From positions 1-48,708 of the forward strand of contig JAJCYI010000066.1 in the NCBI GenBank assembly GCA_029263015.1: 48,708 nt of DNA, given 5' to 3'. Of this stretch, positions 8,863 to 16,719 are shown in pieces. The stretch comes from Saprospiraceae bacterium (GTDB lineage: Bacteria; Bacteroidota; Bacteroidia; Chitinophagales; Saprospiraceae). Every line of letters starts with the position of its first letter. The first letter of the stretch is position 1. The notes under the pieces were generated by a model. The model ran no database searches and had not been told where the DNA came from. It saw only the letters and a program-made list of their open reading frames with translations. A program made the position numbers and the translations under genes.

Positions 8863-9636
8863 ATGAAGATATCGGTAATTACTGTTAGCTATAACAGCTC
8901 GAAGACCATAGAGGATACGCTTTGCTGTGTCCGTGACCAGACCTATAAGGATGTTGAGCATCTTGTCGTGGACGGAGATTCAAAGGATGGTACACAAGAA
9001 ATACTAAAAAAATACAGGAATGGCCTTTCGGCATTGATAATCGAACCTGATTACGGGATATACGATGCCATGAACAAAGGGATTCGGTCAGCAACAGGCG
9101 ATGTGATCGGCTTTTTAAATGCTGATGACAGTTACGTCAGCGACAAAGTGCTGGAGAAAGTTGCCGATGCTTTTGCCAACAATGAGACTGATTCGGTCTA
9201 TGGCGACCTTTGTTATGTTAGTGCTGAAAATACGAACGAAGTTTTACGGTTTTGGAAGGCAGGCAAATGTACCGAAAAAGGCTTCTTAAATGGTTGGATG
9301 CCACCGCACCCTACTTTTTTTGTAAAACGGTCTGTTTTGGAAAAATATGGCGTGTTCGATCCCACCTTTCGTTTTGCTGGGGATTATGAGCTGATTCTAC
9401 GACTGCTTTACAAGCACAATATTTCTACACATTATATCCCTTACTGTATGGTGAAAATGCGGATCGGGGGCGCTGGCAACAAGTGGATGGAAAACCGCCT
9501 GATCGCCAACCTTGAGGATCGTTTGGCTTGGAAGAAAAACAACCTGAAACCAAAGCCTTATACTACCCTCCTCAAACCGCTAAGGAAAATGTTTCAGTTT
9601 GTCGGGATGCGAAAAAAAGCAGCTTTCCTTTCTTAA
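8863..9636 (+). CDS. Glycosyltransferase family 2
   Basis: 257 residues. GT-A features: ISVITVSYNS at the start, VVDGDSKDGT, then DYGIYDAMNKG and FLNADD (the DxD-type metal site), then the PPHPTFFVKRSVLEKYG strand. This set is typical of GT2 enzymes that add a single sugar in exopolysaccharide or O-antigen clusters (the PGL/p-HBAD-like group). It is the last gene of the glycan locus; a strong terminator follows at 9697-9731. Because it sits 303 bases after the previous gene with a possible promoter of its own, it may be transcribed separately. Start: the ATG directly before the first beta strand. Confidence 0.9.
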   Translation: MKISVITVSYNSSKTIEDTLCCVRDQTYKDVEHLVVDGDSKDGTQEILKKYRNGLSALIIEPDYGIYDAMNKGIRSATGDVIGFLNADDSYVSDKVLEKVADAFANNETDSVYGDLCYVSAENTNEVLRFWKAGKCTEKGFLNGWMPPHPTFFVKRSVLEKYGVFDPTFRFAGDYELILRLLYKHNISTHYIPYCMVKMRIGGAGNKWMENRLIANLEDRLAWKKNNLKPKPYTTLLKPLRKMFQFVGMRKKAAFLS

Positions 9637-9696
9637 AAAATTGACAATCAATAATTTGTGAATTAAAATACTTTAAGCCTCTAAGAAAAAAATAAC

Positions 9697-9731
9697 AAAA
9701 AGCCCCTCGGGATATTCCCGAGGGGCTTTTT
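9697..9731. terminator. Bidirectional intrinsic terminator
   Basis: An 11-base-pair GC-rich stem, AGCCCCTCGGG (9701-9711) and CCCGAGGGGCT (9717-9727), has a 5-base loop and is flanked by A and T runs on both sides. It sits between the convergent GT2 and rhomboid genes and can serve both. Confidence 0.9.
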
Positions 9732-9734
9732 GTA

Positions 9735-10424
9735 TTATCCCTCGTCCCAATGCCTGCTTTCTTCTTCCCTTTCGGCCTTGGTCTTTTCAAATATATCCCT
9801 CGGTAGAAAGTAGTCAGAAGGCGCAGCATCCTCTTCCCAAACTGGCTGTTGCTCTTCCTCGTCGGCTTCAATTTGTTCTTTGAACCAATATGCAGTGAAA
9901 ATGCCGACAATCCCACCGAACAAGTGGCTTTCCCATGAAATGCCTTCCTGATTAGGTAAAATGCCAAGGAAATACCCACTGTACAATATCATAACGATGA
10001 GCGCAAGGATAATGGATTTGATACTCCTTCGGAAAATGCCAGTCCAGAAAACAAATGCTAACAGGCCATACACTATACCGCTTGCCCCAATGTGGAACAC
10101 CCGACGTCCGAATAGCCAGACCGCTAGGCCGGTTAGTAAATATATCATCAACATGCTCCGGTTGGCCACCCTTGGATAGAAATACACGATCATGGCCGAA
10201 AGGACAAACAAAGGGGCAGAATTGGAAATCAAATGCGGCATGCCGGAATGGATGAGCGGAGAAAAAAGGACACCCCTCAGCCCAAACAATTCTCTGGGGA
10301 AAACACCAAACTTGCCGAAATCCATTCCAGTGAGAATCTGGAAGAGGTGGATGCCCCAGATCAGCAAGATGAATTGCAGGGGCTTGTTTATACTGTCAAG
10401 GATGCGCTTTTTTTGTCCTGCCAT
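9735..10424 (-). CDS. Rhomboid-family intramembrane serine protease
   Basis: 229 residues with about six hydrophobic segments. Rhomboid landmarks: His64 and Asn68 (HLISN), the catalytic serine in GASG (Ser115) and the catalytic His167 in SWESHLFGGIVG. The family cleaves transmembrane segments inside the membrane. The C-terminal 45 residues are acidic and charged and probably cytoplasmic. The gene stands alone on this strand between a terminator and a lipoprotein gene. Its substrate is not indicated. Start: ATG giving a short charged leader before the first membrane segment. Confidence 0.9.
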   Translation of the reverse strand: MAGQKKRILDSINKPLQFILLIWGIHLFQILTGMDFGKFGVFPRELFGLRGVLFSPLIHSGMPHLISNSAPLFVLSAMIVYFYPRVANRSMLMIYLLTGLAVWLFGRRVFHIGASGIVYGLLAFVFWTGIFRRSIKSIILALIVMILYSGYFLGILPNQEGISWESHLFGGIVGIFTAYWFKEQIEADEEEQQPVWEEDAAPSDYFLPRDIFEKTKAEREEESRHWDEG

Positions 10425-10652
10425 TTTGGGAAATTAGATCATTATTTTAGAATCATGTTTATAACAAGACCTAAATATAGTTGTAGGTCGTTGATTTCAA
10501 CATAAATAATACACAGGGAACAAGGTGCTTGATAAAAAGTTAGAAGTCTGCTTTAAAACCAAAAAACCGACAAAATCCACAAAGGAGTGCTCATGGTACA
10601 AACTTCTATTTATCTTTCCAGCCTCAAACCAATTACTTCTCAACTCAATACT

Positions 10653-11156
10653 ATGATACGGTTCATTTTTATTTTGACGATGGCGGGTGCAATGTTTTCC
10701 TGCAAAAACGAAAAAGCAACAAAAGAACAATCCGCCGAACAACCCAATGCCAATACTCAAACGGCTCCAGCGCAGGAGGCCACGTTATCGAGTGTTCCGC
10801 TTGAATTGATACAGCGGATATGGGAGGAGGGTACTCAGGTGGATTATATTTACCATTATCATCCATTCACAATCAGTTTGAGCGAGCGGGCTGCCATTCA
10901 AAATACCATGCGCCACATTGCTGAGTCGCCGGCTCCTATAACCCCGGGATGCCAACCAGCGGGGATTGTCACTTTCCAAATAGACGGGGACATCGTACTC
11001 AGGGGGGATTTTTACTTTGACACCAACTGCACTTTTTTTGTTTTCTATGACAAGGATAAAAATAAATATTCAAACTACATGACCCAAGAAGGCATCACCT
11101 ATTTCAACAACCAGATACAGCAGGGCCTCAATTTGAGGAATCAAGCTCAACAATGA
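10653..11156 (+). CDS. Small lipoprotein of unknown function
   Basis: 167 residues from the ATG at 10653, chosen because it opens a typical lipoprotein signal (hydrophobic residues 3-14, lipid-attachment Cys17). A longer frame from 10587 would bury the signal. After the Cys comes a low-complexity linker rich in Glu, Gln, Ala and Thr, then a compact domain of about 120 residues. The latter part (VTFQIDGDIVLRGDFYFD) reads as alternating beta strands. It is expected to be anchored in the outer or inner membrane. I do not recognise the domain family. Confidence 0.7.
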   Translation: MIRFIFILTMAGAMFSCKNEKATKEQSAEQPNANTQTAPAQEATLSSVPLELIQRIWEEGTQVDYIYHYHPFTISLSERAAIQNTMRHIAESPAPITPGCQPAGIVTFQIDGDIVLRGDFYFDTNCTFFVFYDKDKNKYSNYMTQEGITYFNNQIQQGLNLRNQAQQ

Positions 11157-11337
11157 GCGGCAAGCCTTGACCCTTTAACGTGGGCATTTGGGGTGAATAA
11201 AACCCGTTTTCCCAAAACGAAAAATGCGGTTGGACGAATCAACTCCGAATCCCCTCAAAACCAGATGGCAATGTTTTATACTCGAAACTCACTGACTTAA
11301 AACTTACAAACTCACTAACTCACGTTAACTTACCGAT

Positions 11338-12249
11338 ATGCGTTTAGGCGTTATAGATTGTGGCACCAATACTTTTCATTTATTGGTAGTGGATGTGGAC
11401 CAGCATGGCAAGTTCACAAGGGTATATAAGGAGCGGAACTATGTCCGGCTTGGAGAAAACGGGCTAATGAAAATTGGTGAGATACCGTTCCAAAGGGGCA
11501 TTGTTTGTTTGGCTGACTACAAACGAAAATTGGCACAGTTGGAAGTGCAGGAACTAAAAGTGTTTGGTACGGAAGCACTGCGCCGTGCCTCTAATGGAAA
11601 GGAGTTCGTAGAAGCCGTGAAGATGCAAACGGGGGTTCAGGTAGATTTGATCACAGGTGAGGAGGAGGCAAGGTTGATCCACCTTGGAGTGATGCAAGCG
11701 GTGTCGCCATTTATCGGAAAGGGGTTGATTATGGATGTTGGCGGGGGCAGTGTGGAATTCATCATTGCCAGCGGGGCAGAAGTTTTTTGGGCGAGGAGTT
11801 TTCCGATTGGTGTGCAAGTACTTTTTTCTGAATTTCACAAAAACGATCCGATCAAAAAGACAGATGTACAGGCGCTGAAAGCATATCTTGAGAAGGCACT
11901 CCAACCTCTTTTCTTAGTTTTACAAAAACATGATACACCTTTTTTATTAGGAGCCTCTGGCTCTTTCGAGGTAGTGGAAGAATTGTTGTTCAATGAGCGA
12001 CAGCATGAACTTTACAGTACCGTTCCGGTAATGGATTATCACAAGGTACATGGTTTGATCGTTGGTTCTTCTTTGGCCGAACGACAAGCTATGGATCGGT
12101 TGCCCAATGAAAGGGTTGAGTTGGTGGTGGTGGCATTTGTGCTGATTGATTTTATTTTAAAAAAAGCAGGGATAAAAGAGATTGTTACTTCAGCCTATGC
12201 CATGAAAGAAGGTGTTTTGTATGAAATGATGAAAGCTACCCGATCTTGA
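11338..12249 (+). CDS. Ppx/GppA-family phosphatase
   Basis: 303 residues. Actin-like ATPase-fold motifs are clear: VIDCGTNTFHLLVVD, VFGTEALRRASN, ITGEEEARLIHLGV, IMDVGGGSVEF and FPIGVQVL. The length equals the two-lobed catalytic core of exopolyphosphatase / pppGpp phosphatase; the C-terminal HD-like domain of the long E. coli enzymes is absent, as in many Bacteroidota. The likely substrate is polyphosphate or guanosine pentaphosphate. The leader at 11285-11323 contains three AACTCAC words. It is a single gene, with lipoprotein genes on both sides. Confidence 0.9.
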   Translation: MRLGVIDCGTNTFHLLVVDVDQHGKFTRVYKERNYVRLGENGLMKIGEIPFQRGIVCLADYKRKLAQLEVQELKVFGTEALRRASNGKEFVEAVKMQTGVQVDLITGEEEARLIHLGVMQAVSPFIGKGLIMDVGGGSVEFIIASGAEVFWARSFPIGVQVLFSEFHKNDPIKKTDVQALKAYLEKALQPLFLVLQKHDTPFLLGASGSFEVVEELLFNERQHELYSTVPVMDYHKVHGLIVGSSLAERQAMDRLPNERVELVVVAFVLIDFILKKAGIKEIVTSAYAMKEGVLYEMMKATRS

Positions 12250-12340
12250 TATAATCTTTGTAGTGACTGAAACCCATTGAATTTAGGGTGTAAGTACAAG
12301 TTGCGTCCTAAATTAAGGCAATAACTCTGAAAAACATCAA

Positions 12341-12348
12341 TAAATTTG
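12341..12348 (+). promoter_or_regulatory. Possible -7 element just before the TPR lipoprotein gene
   Basis: TAAATTTG matches TAnnTTTG and ends five bases before the ATG at 12354, which would make the transcript leaderless or nearly so. No TTTG sits at the right upstream distance, so the call is weak. Confidence 0.22.
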
Positions 12349-12353
12349 CAGCT

Positions 12354-13379
12354 ATGAAAAAGAACTATTTGACTTTTATGTTGAGCTTTTCTCTATTGTT
12401 TTACTGGTCGTGCAGCGATAAGAGCAGCACCAATAATGAGCAGGAAACACCACAGACTGCCACGCTTTCTGGTCACCCGGCCATTGACAAGCTAACTCAG
12501 CAGATTGCAGAAAACCCCAACAGGGCTTCCCTTTATGCCAACCGCGGTGCAGTGTGGTTTGAGAATGAAAATTTTGATGAAGGCATCACTGATCTGGAAA
12601 AGGCCATTTCGCTCGATTCTACCAAGGCAGGATATTACCATGTGCTGGCGGACATGTACATGGACTATTACCGCTCCCGCCTCGGCCTTGTTACAATGGA
12701 AAAGGCTGCAACTTTATTCCCTGATCGAGTTCCCACTTTGTTGAAATTATCTGAATTCCAGATGATCCTCCAGCAGCATAATGATGCTTTGTTTACATTG
12801 GAGCAAATTCGGAAAAAAGACCCTCAGAATGCTGAAATGATGTTCATGTTTGGCAGGGTGTTCAAAGATATGGGGCGCAAAGAAGAGGCTATTGGTGCTT
12901 TCCAGTCAGCCGTCGAAAACGACCCCGACCTGCTTGACGCTTGGGTGAATTTGGCGGAGTTGCTGGCCGAAAAAGACTCCCCCTTAGTCGGTAAATACTT
13001 TGATAACGCACTTCGTCTGGATTCCAACAATATAGAGGCGCTCCATGCCAAGGCGTATTATTTATCGAACAAAAAAAACGATCTCGATGGAGCGGTCAAG
13101 CTGTACAAAAAGATCAATACCGTTGATCCACAATATGTAGAAGGTTATTACAACATTGGTCTGCTATACCTCGACATGGATTCTTTGGAACGGGCCTACC
13201 AGAGTTTTGATATTGCTGTGAAATACGCTCCGCAATATCCAGATGCGTACTACCACCGGGGCGTTGCAGCAGAGATGATGGACAATACAGAACAAGCTAT
13301 TGCCGACTATAAAAACGTGCTGAATTTTGATCCTGATTTTGCGGGAGCGAAAGCTGGACTGGATCGGTTGCAAAAATAA
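12354..13379 (+). CDS. TPR-repeat lipoprotein
   Basis: 341 residues. The signal peptide ends at Cys20 (FYWSC), giving a lipoprotein. The remainder is a run of about seven to eight tetratricopeptide repeats with the usual W/G/Y-A-P spacing, for example ANRGAVWFENENFDEGI, FMFGRVFKDMGRKEEAI, YYNIGLLYLDMDSLERAY and YYHRGVAAEMMDNTEQAI. TPR lipoproteins act as scaffolds for periplasmic or outer-membrane complexes; no specific partner is indicated. The papain-like protease gene follows 111 bases later on the same strand. An 8-base inverted repeat AATTTAGG/CCTAAATT lies upstream at 12280-12314. Confidence 0.88.
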   Translation: MKKNYLTFMLSFSLLFYWSCSDKSSTNNEQETPQTATLSGHPAIDKLTQQIAENPNRASLYANRGAVWFENENFDEGITDLEKAISLDSTKAGYYHVLADMYMDYYRSRLGLVTMEKAATLFPDRVPTLLKLSEFQMILQQHNDALFTLEQIRKKDPQNAEMMFMFGRVFKDMGRKEEAIGAFQSAVENDPDLLDAWVNLAELLAEKDSPLVGKYFDNALRLDSNNIEALHAKAYYLSNKKNDLDGAVKLYKKINTVDPQYVEGYYNIGLLYLDMDSLERAYQSFDIAVKYAPQYPDAYYHRGVAAEMMDNTEQAIADYKNVLNFDPDFAGAKAGLDRLQK

Positions 13380-13449
13380 GGATTGAAGGACAAACAGGTT
13401 TTAGACGTTTTGCCAAAATGCATTAAATTTAGAGTTTGGCTTACAACAG

Positions 13450-13477
13450 AATTTCTAATTTCTTAATTTTCAATTTC
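13450..13477 (+). repeat. Short AATTTC word repeat in the leader of the protease gene
   Basis: Four imperfect copies of AATTTCT lie in a row, 14 bases before the ATG at 13491. The stretch is almost free of G on the coding strand, like other leaders in this window. Confidence 0.5.
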
Positions 13478-13490
13478 AAAACAGACACTC

Positions 13491-15053
13491 ATGCCAATCA
13501 GAATGGAACAAGATCCGGAAAGGCGGCAGCCCCGGAGAGATAATAGTCCTCGCCGAAACCAGGGCGGCGGCGGCCTTGCACGATTGTTACCTTTTCTCCT
13601 ACCATTGCTATTAAAAAACCGTAAATTATTGATGATTGCTATAGTTGCAGGAGTGGTATGGTTCTTTTTTCTTGGTGGTAGTGAGCAATTATTCGGCACC
13701 CTCGAAGGTGGCGCGGAAGGTGGCGATCATGTGGAGCAATTCTCTTTTGGGGCAGCCTTGAGCGAGGAAGAATATTATAAAGCCGATGTATATGAACCAT
13801 TGGCTACCACGACCGCTTTGGGCAACCCACAATTACCGGCAGAGGTTTCCTTGTTGCAATATGCCCCCAAACGAATGCACCAGGGCCGGCAAGGCTCATG
13901 TGTAGGCTGGGCAAGTTCCTATGCCGCACGTACCATCCTACATTCACGGGCCTCTGGACAAAGCCCAAACAGCATGACATTCAGCCCTTCCTTTTTGTAC
14001 AATCATATTGCCTTGGATGGTTGCCAAGGAGCTTACATGAACAAAGCAATGGAGTTCCTTCATCAAAATGGCGATCTACCCTTCACCGAATTTCGATACG
14101 ACGAGCGTTCGTGCAGCAAAACTGCTTCCGGTTCGCAACAGACTGCCGCTTCCCAGTACCGAATAAAAGGGTACAACCGGCTTTCTAATGGCGCACGTGA
14201 TTTTGGGGTTGACCTGAATGGTGTTCGACAGCATCTTGCTGCGGGAGCTCCAGTGGTCATAGGCATGATGGTAGGTGGCTCGTTCATGCACCAAATGGTC
14301 GGTAAAAATTATTGGCAGCCAACCCAAAAGGACTATCAGCAATATGGTTTTAGCGGCCATGCCATGTGTGTGATCGGTTACGATGACAACAACCAAACAG
14401 TACAGCTCATGAACTCCTGGGGCTCTGAATGGGGCGATAACGGCACCGCATGGATCAGCTACCGTGACTTCCAGCAATTCACCAAAGAGGCTTACGGTCT
14501 TTACCCAATGGGAAATACCGCTAAGTACGATCCTGATAAATTGGCTATTAAGTTTGGGCTTATTGAAAATAATGCTCAAACCCTCATACCGCTCCGTGAA
14601 GTTGGCGATCGGGTTTTTCGTACCCGTGCCCCTATGTCGAAAAGCACCAAATTCAAAGTGGCTATCACCAACTCCATTGAGTGCTATATTTATGTATTTG
14701 GGCAAGAGACGGATGGTTCAAGTTATGTGCTGTTTCCCTATACTGAAAAACATTCGCCCTACTGCGGCATCACAGGCACCCGCCTTTTCCCTCGTGACCA
14801 CTCCATGACCCCTGATGATATTGGTAACCGCGACTACATCGCTATAGTAGTCTCTAAAAAAGAGTTAGATTGGGACGTACTCAACAGCCGCATCAATGCC
14901 AGCCGCCAACCAACTTATATTGGAAAGGTGCGCGATGCCATCGGCCAGCAGGAAATTCCAAATGTGAAATTCAGTGTGCCAGATGCGGTGGAGTTTAACT
15001 GTGATTTGAAAGGCAAGAATGTGGTGGCGACGGTGATCGAAATTGATAAGTAG
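13491..15053 (+). CDS. Membrane-anchored papain-like (C1 family) cysteine protease
   Basis: 520 residues. A basic, Pro/Arg-rich, Gly-rich cytoplasmic head (1-30) is followed by hydrophobic segments at about 31-41 and 45-63, then a protease domain. Catalytic residues: the oxyanion Gln134, Cys137 in QGSCVGWASS, His290 in GFSGHAMCVIGYDD and Asn308 in LMNSWGSEWGDNG, all in C1-papain order. A C-terminal domain of about 170 residues (350-520), rich in beta strands, follows; I do not recognise it. The enzyme should face the periplasm or cell surface. No separate inhibitory propeptide is evident; residues 64-115 could serve. The stop lies inside a hairpin shared with the convergent gene. Confidence 0.85.
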   Translation: MPIRMEQDPERRQPRRDNSPRRNQGGGGLARLLPFLLPLLLKNRKLLMIAIVAGVVWFFFLGGSEQLFGTLEGGAEGGDHVEQFSFGAALSEEEYYKADVYEPLATTTALGNPQLPAEVSLLQYAPKRMHQGRQGSCVGWASSYAARTILHSRASGQSPNSMTFSPSFLYNHIALDGCQGAYMNKAMEFLHQNGDLPFTEFRYDERSCSKTASGSQQTAASQYRIKGYNRLSNGARDFGVDLNGVRQHLAAGAPVVIGMMVGGSFMHQMVGKNYWQPTQKDYQQYGFSGHAMCVIGYDDNNQTVQLMNSWGSEWGDNGTAWISYRDFQQFTKEAYGLYPMGNTAKYDPDKLAIKFGLIENNAQTLIPLREVGDRVFRTRAPMSKSTKFKVAITNSIECYIYVFGQETDGSSYVLFPYTEKHSPYCGITGTRLFPRDHSMTPDDIGNRDYIAIVVSKKELDWDVLNSRINASRQPTYIGKVRDAIGQQEIPNVKFSVPDAVEFNCDLKGKNVVATVIEIDK

Positions 15054-15067
15054 GGAATACTCCCTAC
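15050..15067. terminator. Short convergent hairpin containing both stop codons
   Basis: GTAGGGA (15050-15056) and TCCCTAC (15061-15067) form a 7-base-pair stem with loop ATAC. The TAG of the protease gene and the TAG of the opposite gene both lie in the stem. There is no T run, so it may act with other factors or only as an RNA end structure. Confidence 0.45.
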
Positions 15068-15600
15068 GGCTTCTTCAATTCCCCTTTCACATCTATATCC
15101 AACACCCGTAGGCGCCATTTTTTGGCGTAACCATCCTTGTTAATATCAAAATGATACGTCCGCTGCTTGAACAGTTTTTTAATCAAAAAACCAATGCCTG
15201 CACTTGTTGCGGGAATGAGGTAAACGCTTTTGTCCACCTGCTGGAAAGGTTCATCCTGTAATGCCTCGTCCACCACTGAGTAAAGAGCCCAAACAGCGGC
15301 GAAGTTGAAAAACTGGTTGCCCAATGGCCGTGACCACTTTTGGGGCTTAAACGATCGGAGCGCAATAATACTGTCGAGGGGGACATGGTCTTTGGCGAAA
15401 AGCAACAGATTCTGCTCGTAAGAAATATCTTCGATCACACGGGTGTACCATTGGCCACCGATCATCTGGAAAGTGATTTCATGGCCAGGAAAATATTTGC
15501 GGGTCTTTGGGCTGTTTATTCTTTCCAATTGGAGGAACTTCTGCCCATAGGCAACATTCACCAAGAAAAAAGCAAACAAAAAAGATAACGTTGTTCGCAT
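15064..15600 (-). CDS. Secreted protein of unknown function
   Basis: 178 residues with a signal peptide (MRTTLSFLFAFFLVNVAYGQ, likely cleavage near residue 19). The mature part is basic and begins with a possible beta-rich domain around a GHEITFQ strand. A hydrophobic stretch at about residues 98-110 and another near 130-143 (SAGIGFLI) could be membrane segments. It lies 32 bases after rnpA on the same strand and is probably co-transcribed with it. I do not recognise the family; similar short secreted proteins occur widely in Bacteroidota. No function is assigned. Confidence 0.7.
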   Translation of the reverse strand: MRTTLSFLFAFFLVNVAYGQKFLQLERINSPKTRKYFPGHEITFQMIGGQWYTRVIEDISYEQNLLLFAKDHVPLDSIIALRSFKPQKWSRPLGNQFFNFAAVWALYSVVDEALQDEPFQQVDKSVYLIPATSAGIGFLIKKLFKQRTYHFDINKDGYAKKWRLRVLDIDVKGELKKP

Positions 15601-15632
15601 AGTCGGATTGATTTTCAGGAAAGAGGTTAATC

Positions 15633-16043
15633 TTATTTGGTTGGGTTGGATTTCAGGAAAATATTTTTCTTGAAAAAACGGTAATTGATGTTCCGCGCGG
15701 CTTTTTCGATCTCGTCGTAAGGCAAGTCCTCTTTAGCAGTATAGATGACCATAAACGAATACTGTCCGTCTGTTTTTTTCATTTTCTTATAAAGCCAGTT
15801 TTTGTTCAAGCGCCATGCCTCCCGTATCTTTCTTTTAATGCGGTTGCGGGCCACTGCCGATTTGAAATTCTTTTTGGGGACAGTAGCAGTGAACTGGATG
15901 GGGGCATCGCTTTTAGGTTCGTCCATTTTCAAAAAAACCAACCGCAGTGGGTAAGCTCCAAACGACTTTCCATCTTTGAACATCCGCCCAATTACCTTGC
16001 GGCTTTTTAGCCGTTCTGTTTTTTTGAAAGTGAATTTTTTCAT
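15633..16043 (-). CDS. rnpA: Ribonuclease P protein component
   Basis: 136 residues from the ATG at 16043; the frame stays open upstream to 16310, but that part overlaps the divergent fur-like gene and has no similarity to the family. Landmarks: the N-terminal FTFKKTERLKSRKVI, FTATVPKKNFKSAVARNR and the RNR signature in ARNRIKRKIREAWR, with a basic helix after it. It binds the RNase P RNA and helps mature tRNA 5' ends. The usual neighbour rpmH is not here; instead a small secreted-protein gene follows and a fur-like gene is divergent, sharing a 96-base promoter region. Confidence 0.95.
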   Translation of the reverse strand: MKKFTFKKTERLKSRKVIGRMFKDGKSFGAYPLRLVFLKMDEPKSDAPIQFTATVPKKNFKSAVARNRIKRKIREAWRLNKNWLYKKMKKTDGQYSFMVIYTAKEDLPYDEIEKAARNINYRFFKKNIFLKSNPTK

Positions 16044-16106
16044 GGTGAAATACAAAGTGCCAAAGTACGAAGTTGGGAGACAAGTGGTAAATTTTGACCT
16101 TTTGCC

Positions 16107-16114
16107 TACATTTG
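16107..16114 (+). promoter_or_regulatory. Possible -7 element for the fur-like gene
   Basis: TACATTTG matches TAnnTTTG and lies 25 bases before the ATG at 16140. No TTTG is found 19-21 bases upstream. A 10-base direct repeat TGACTGAAAA (16120-16129 and 16141-16150) overlaps the start region and could be a regulator site. Confidence 0.3.
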
Positions 16115-16139
16115 TTGTTTGACTGAAAAAAGTCAGGGT

Positions 16140-16610
16140 ATGACTGAAAAAATTGAAGAAACCATTCAGGAAGTTAAAAAAATTTTCTCTTCCCACCTTG
16201 AGCAAAACGCTTTCCGAAAAACGCCGGAACGCTATGCTATTCTTGAGGAAATTTATCGGCGCAACGACCACTTCGACGCCGAAGCTTTGTATATACACAT
16301 GAAGAACCAAAGCTATCGCGTAAGCAGGGCTACAGTATATAACACGCTCGACCTACTGGTGAACTGTGATCTGGTGAAGCGACACCAGTTTGGTAAAAAC
16401 CTGGCACTCTATGAGAAGTCGTTTGGCTACAAACAACATGACCACCTCATTTGTGAAGATTGTGGTAAAGTTGTTGAATTTTGCGACCCCCGCATCCAGC
16501 AGATCAAAGACATGATGGGAGATTTGTTAAAATTCCAAGTTACCCACCATTCATTAAACCTTTTTGGCAAATGTGACGGCGCTTGCGAGCGCACTAAAAA
16601 TAAATCGTGA
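16140..16610 (+). CDS. Fur-family transcriptional regulator
   Basis: 156 residues from the ATG at 16140; an upstream TTG at 16119 would add seven residues that repeat the same sequence and is less likely. The winged-helix half has [14 protein letters not shown] and [16 protein letters not shown]. The metal-binding half has [16 protein letters not shown] with a CxxC zinc site and a late Cys (GKCDGAC). Members sense iron, zinc or peroxide; this protein has the HxHxxC-type element, but I cannot choose among Fur, Zur and PerR. It is divergent from rnpA and 109 bases upstream of purA. Confidence 0.9.
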   Translation: MTEKIEETIQEVKKIFSSHLEQNAFRKTPERYAILEEIYRRNDHFDAEALYIHMKNQSYRVSRATVYNTLDLLVNCDLVKRHQFGKNLALYEKSFGYKQHDHLICEDCGKVVEFCDPRIQQIKDMMGDLLKFQVTHHSLNLFGKCDGACERTKNKS

Positions 16611-16620
16611 TTAGTAATTA

Positions 16621-16719
16621 GTGATTAGAACATCAGTGGTTAGTGATATAGGGGGAAACCAATCACCAGTCACTAATCACCAGTCACTAACCACCAGTCA
16701 CTAACCACCAATCACTAAC
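16621..16719 (+). repeat. Tandem 14-base repeats and hairpin abutting purA
   Basis: Four 14-base units (CACCAGTCACTAAC type) run from 16664 to 16719 and end exactly at the purA ATG. Reverse-complement words lie upstream: GTGATTAG at 16621-16628 matches CTAATCAC at 16673-16680, and GTTAGTGAT at 16639-16647 matches ATCACTAAC at 16711-16719. The region can fold in several alternative ways, each ending at the start codon. Confidence 0.85.

Noticed and set aside
9572-9979. 135-residue minus-strand frame across the terminator
   Set aside because: It runs through a strong terminator and overlaps the true rhomboid gene in another frame.
14076-14705. 209-residue open frame on the minus strand inside the papain-like protease gene
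   Set aside because: No motif, no hydrophobic pattern; the plus-strand gene has clear catalytic residues in the same place.
16044-16310. N-terminal extension of rnpA by 89 residues
   Set aside because: It overlaps the divergent fur-like gene and lacks similarity to the family; ATG at 16043 gives the standard length.
16664-16719. CRISPR array before purA
   Set aside because: Units are 14 bases with no spacers between them and no cas genes nearby; they are simple tandem repeats.
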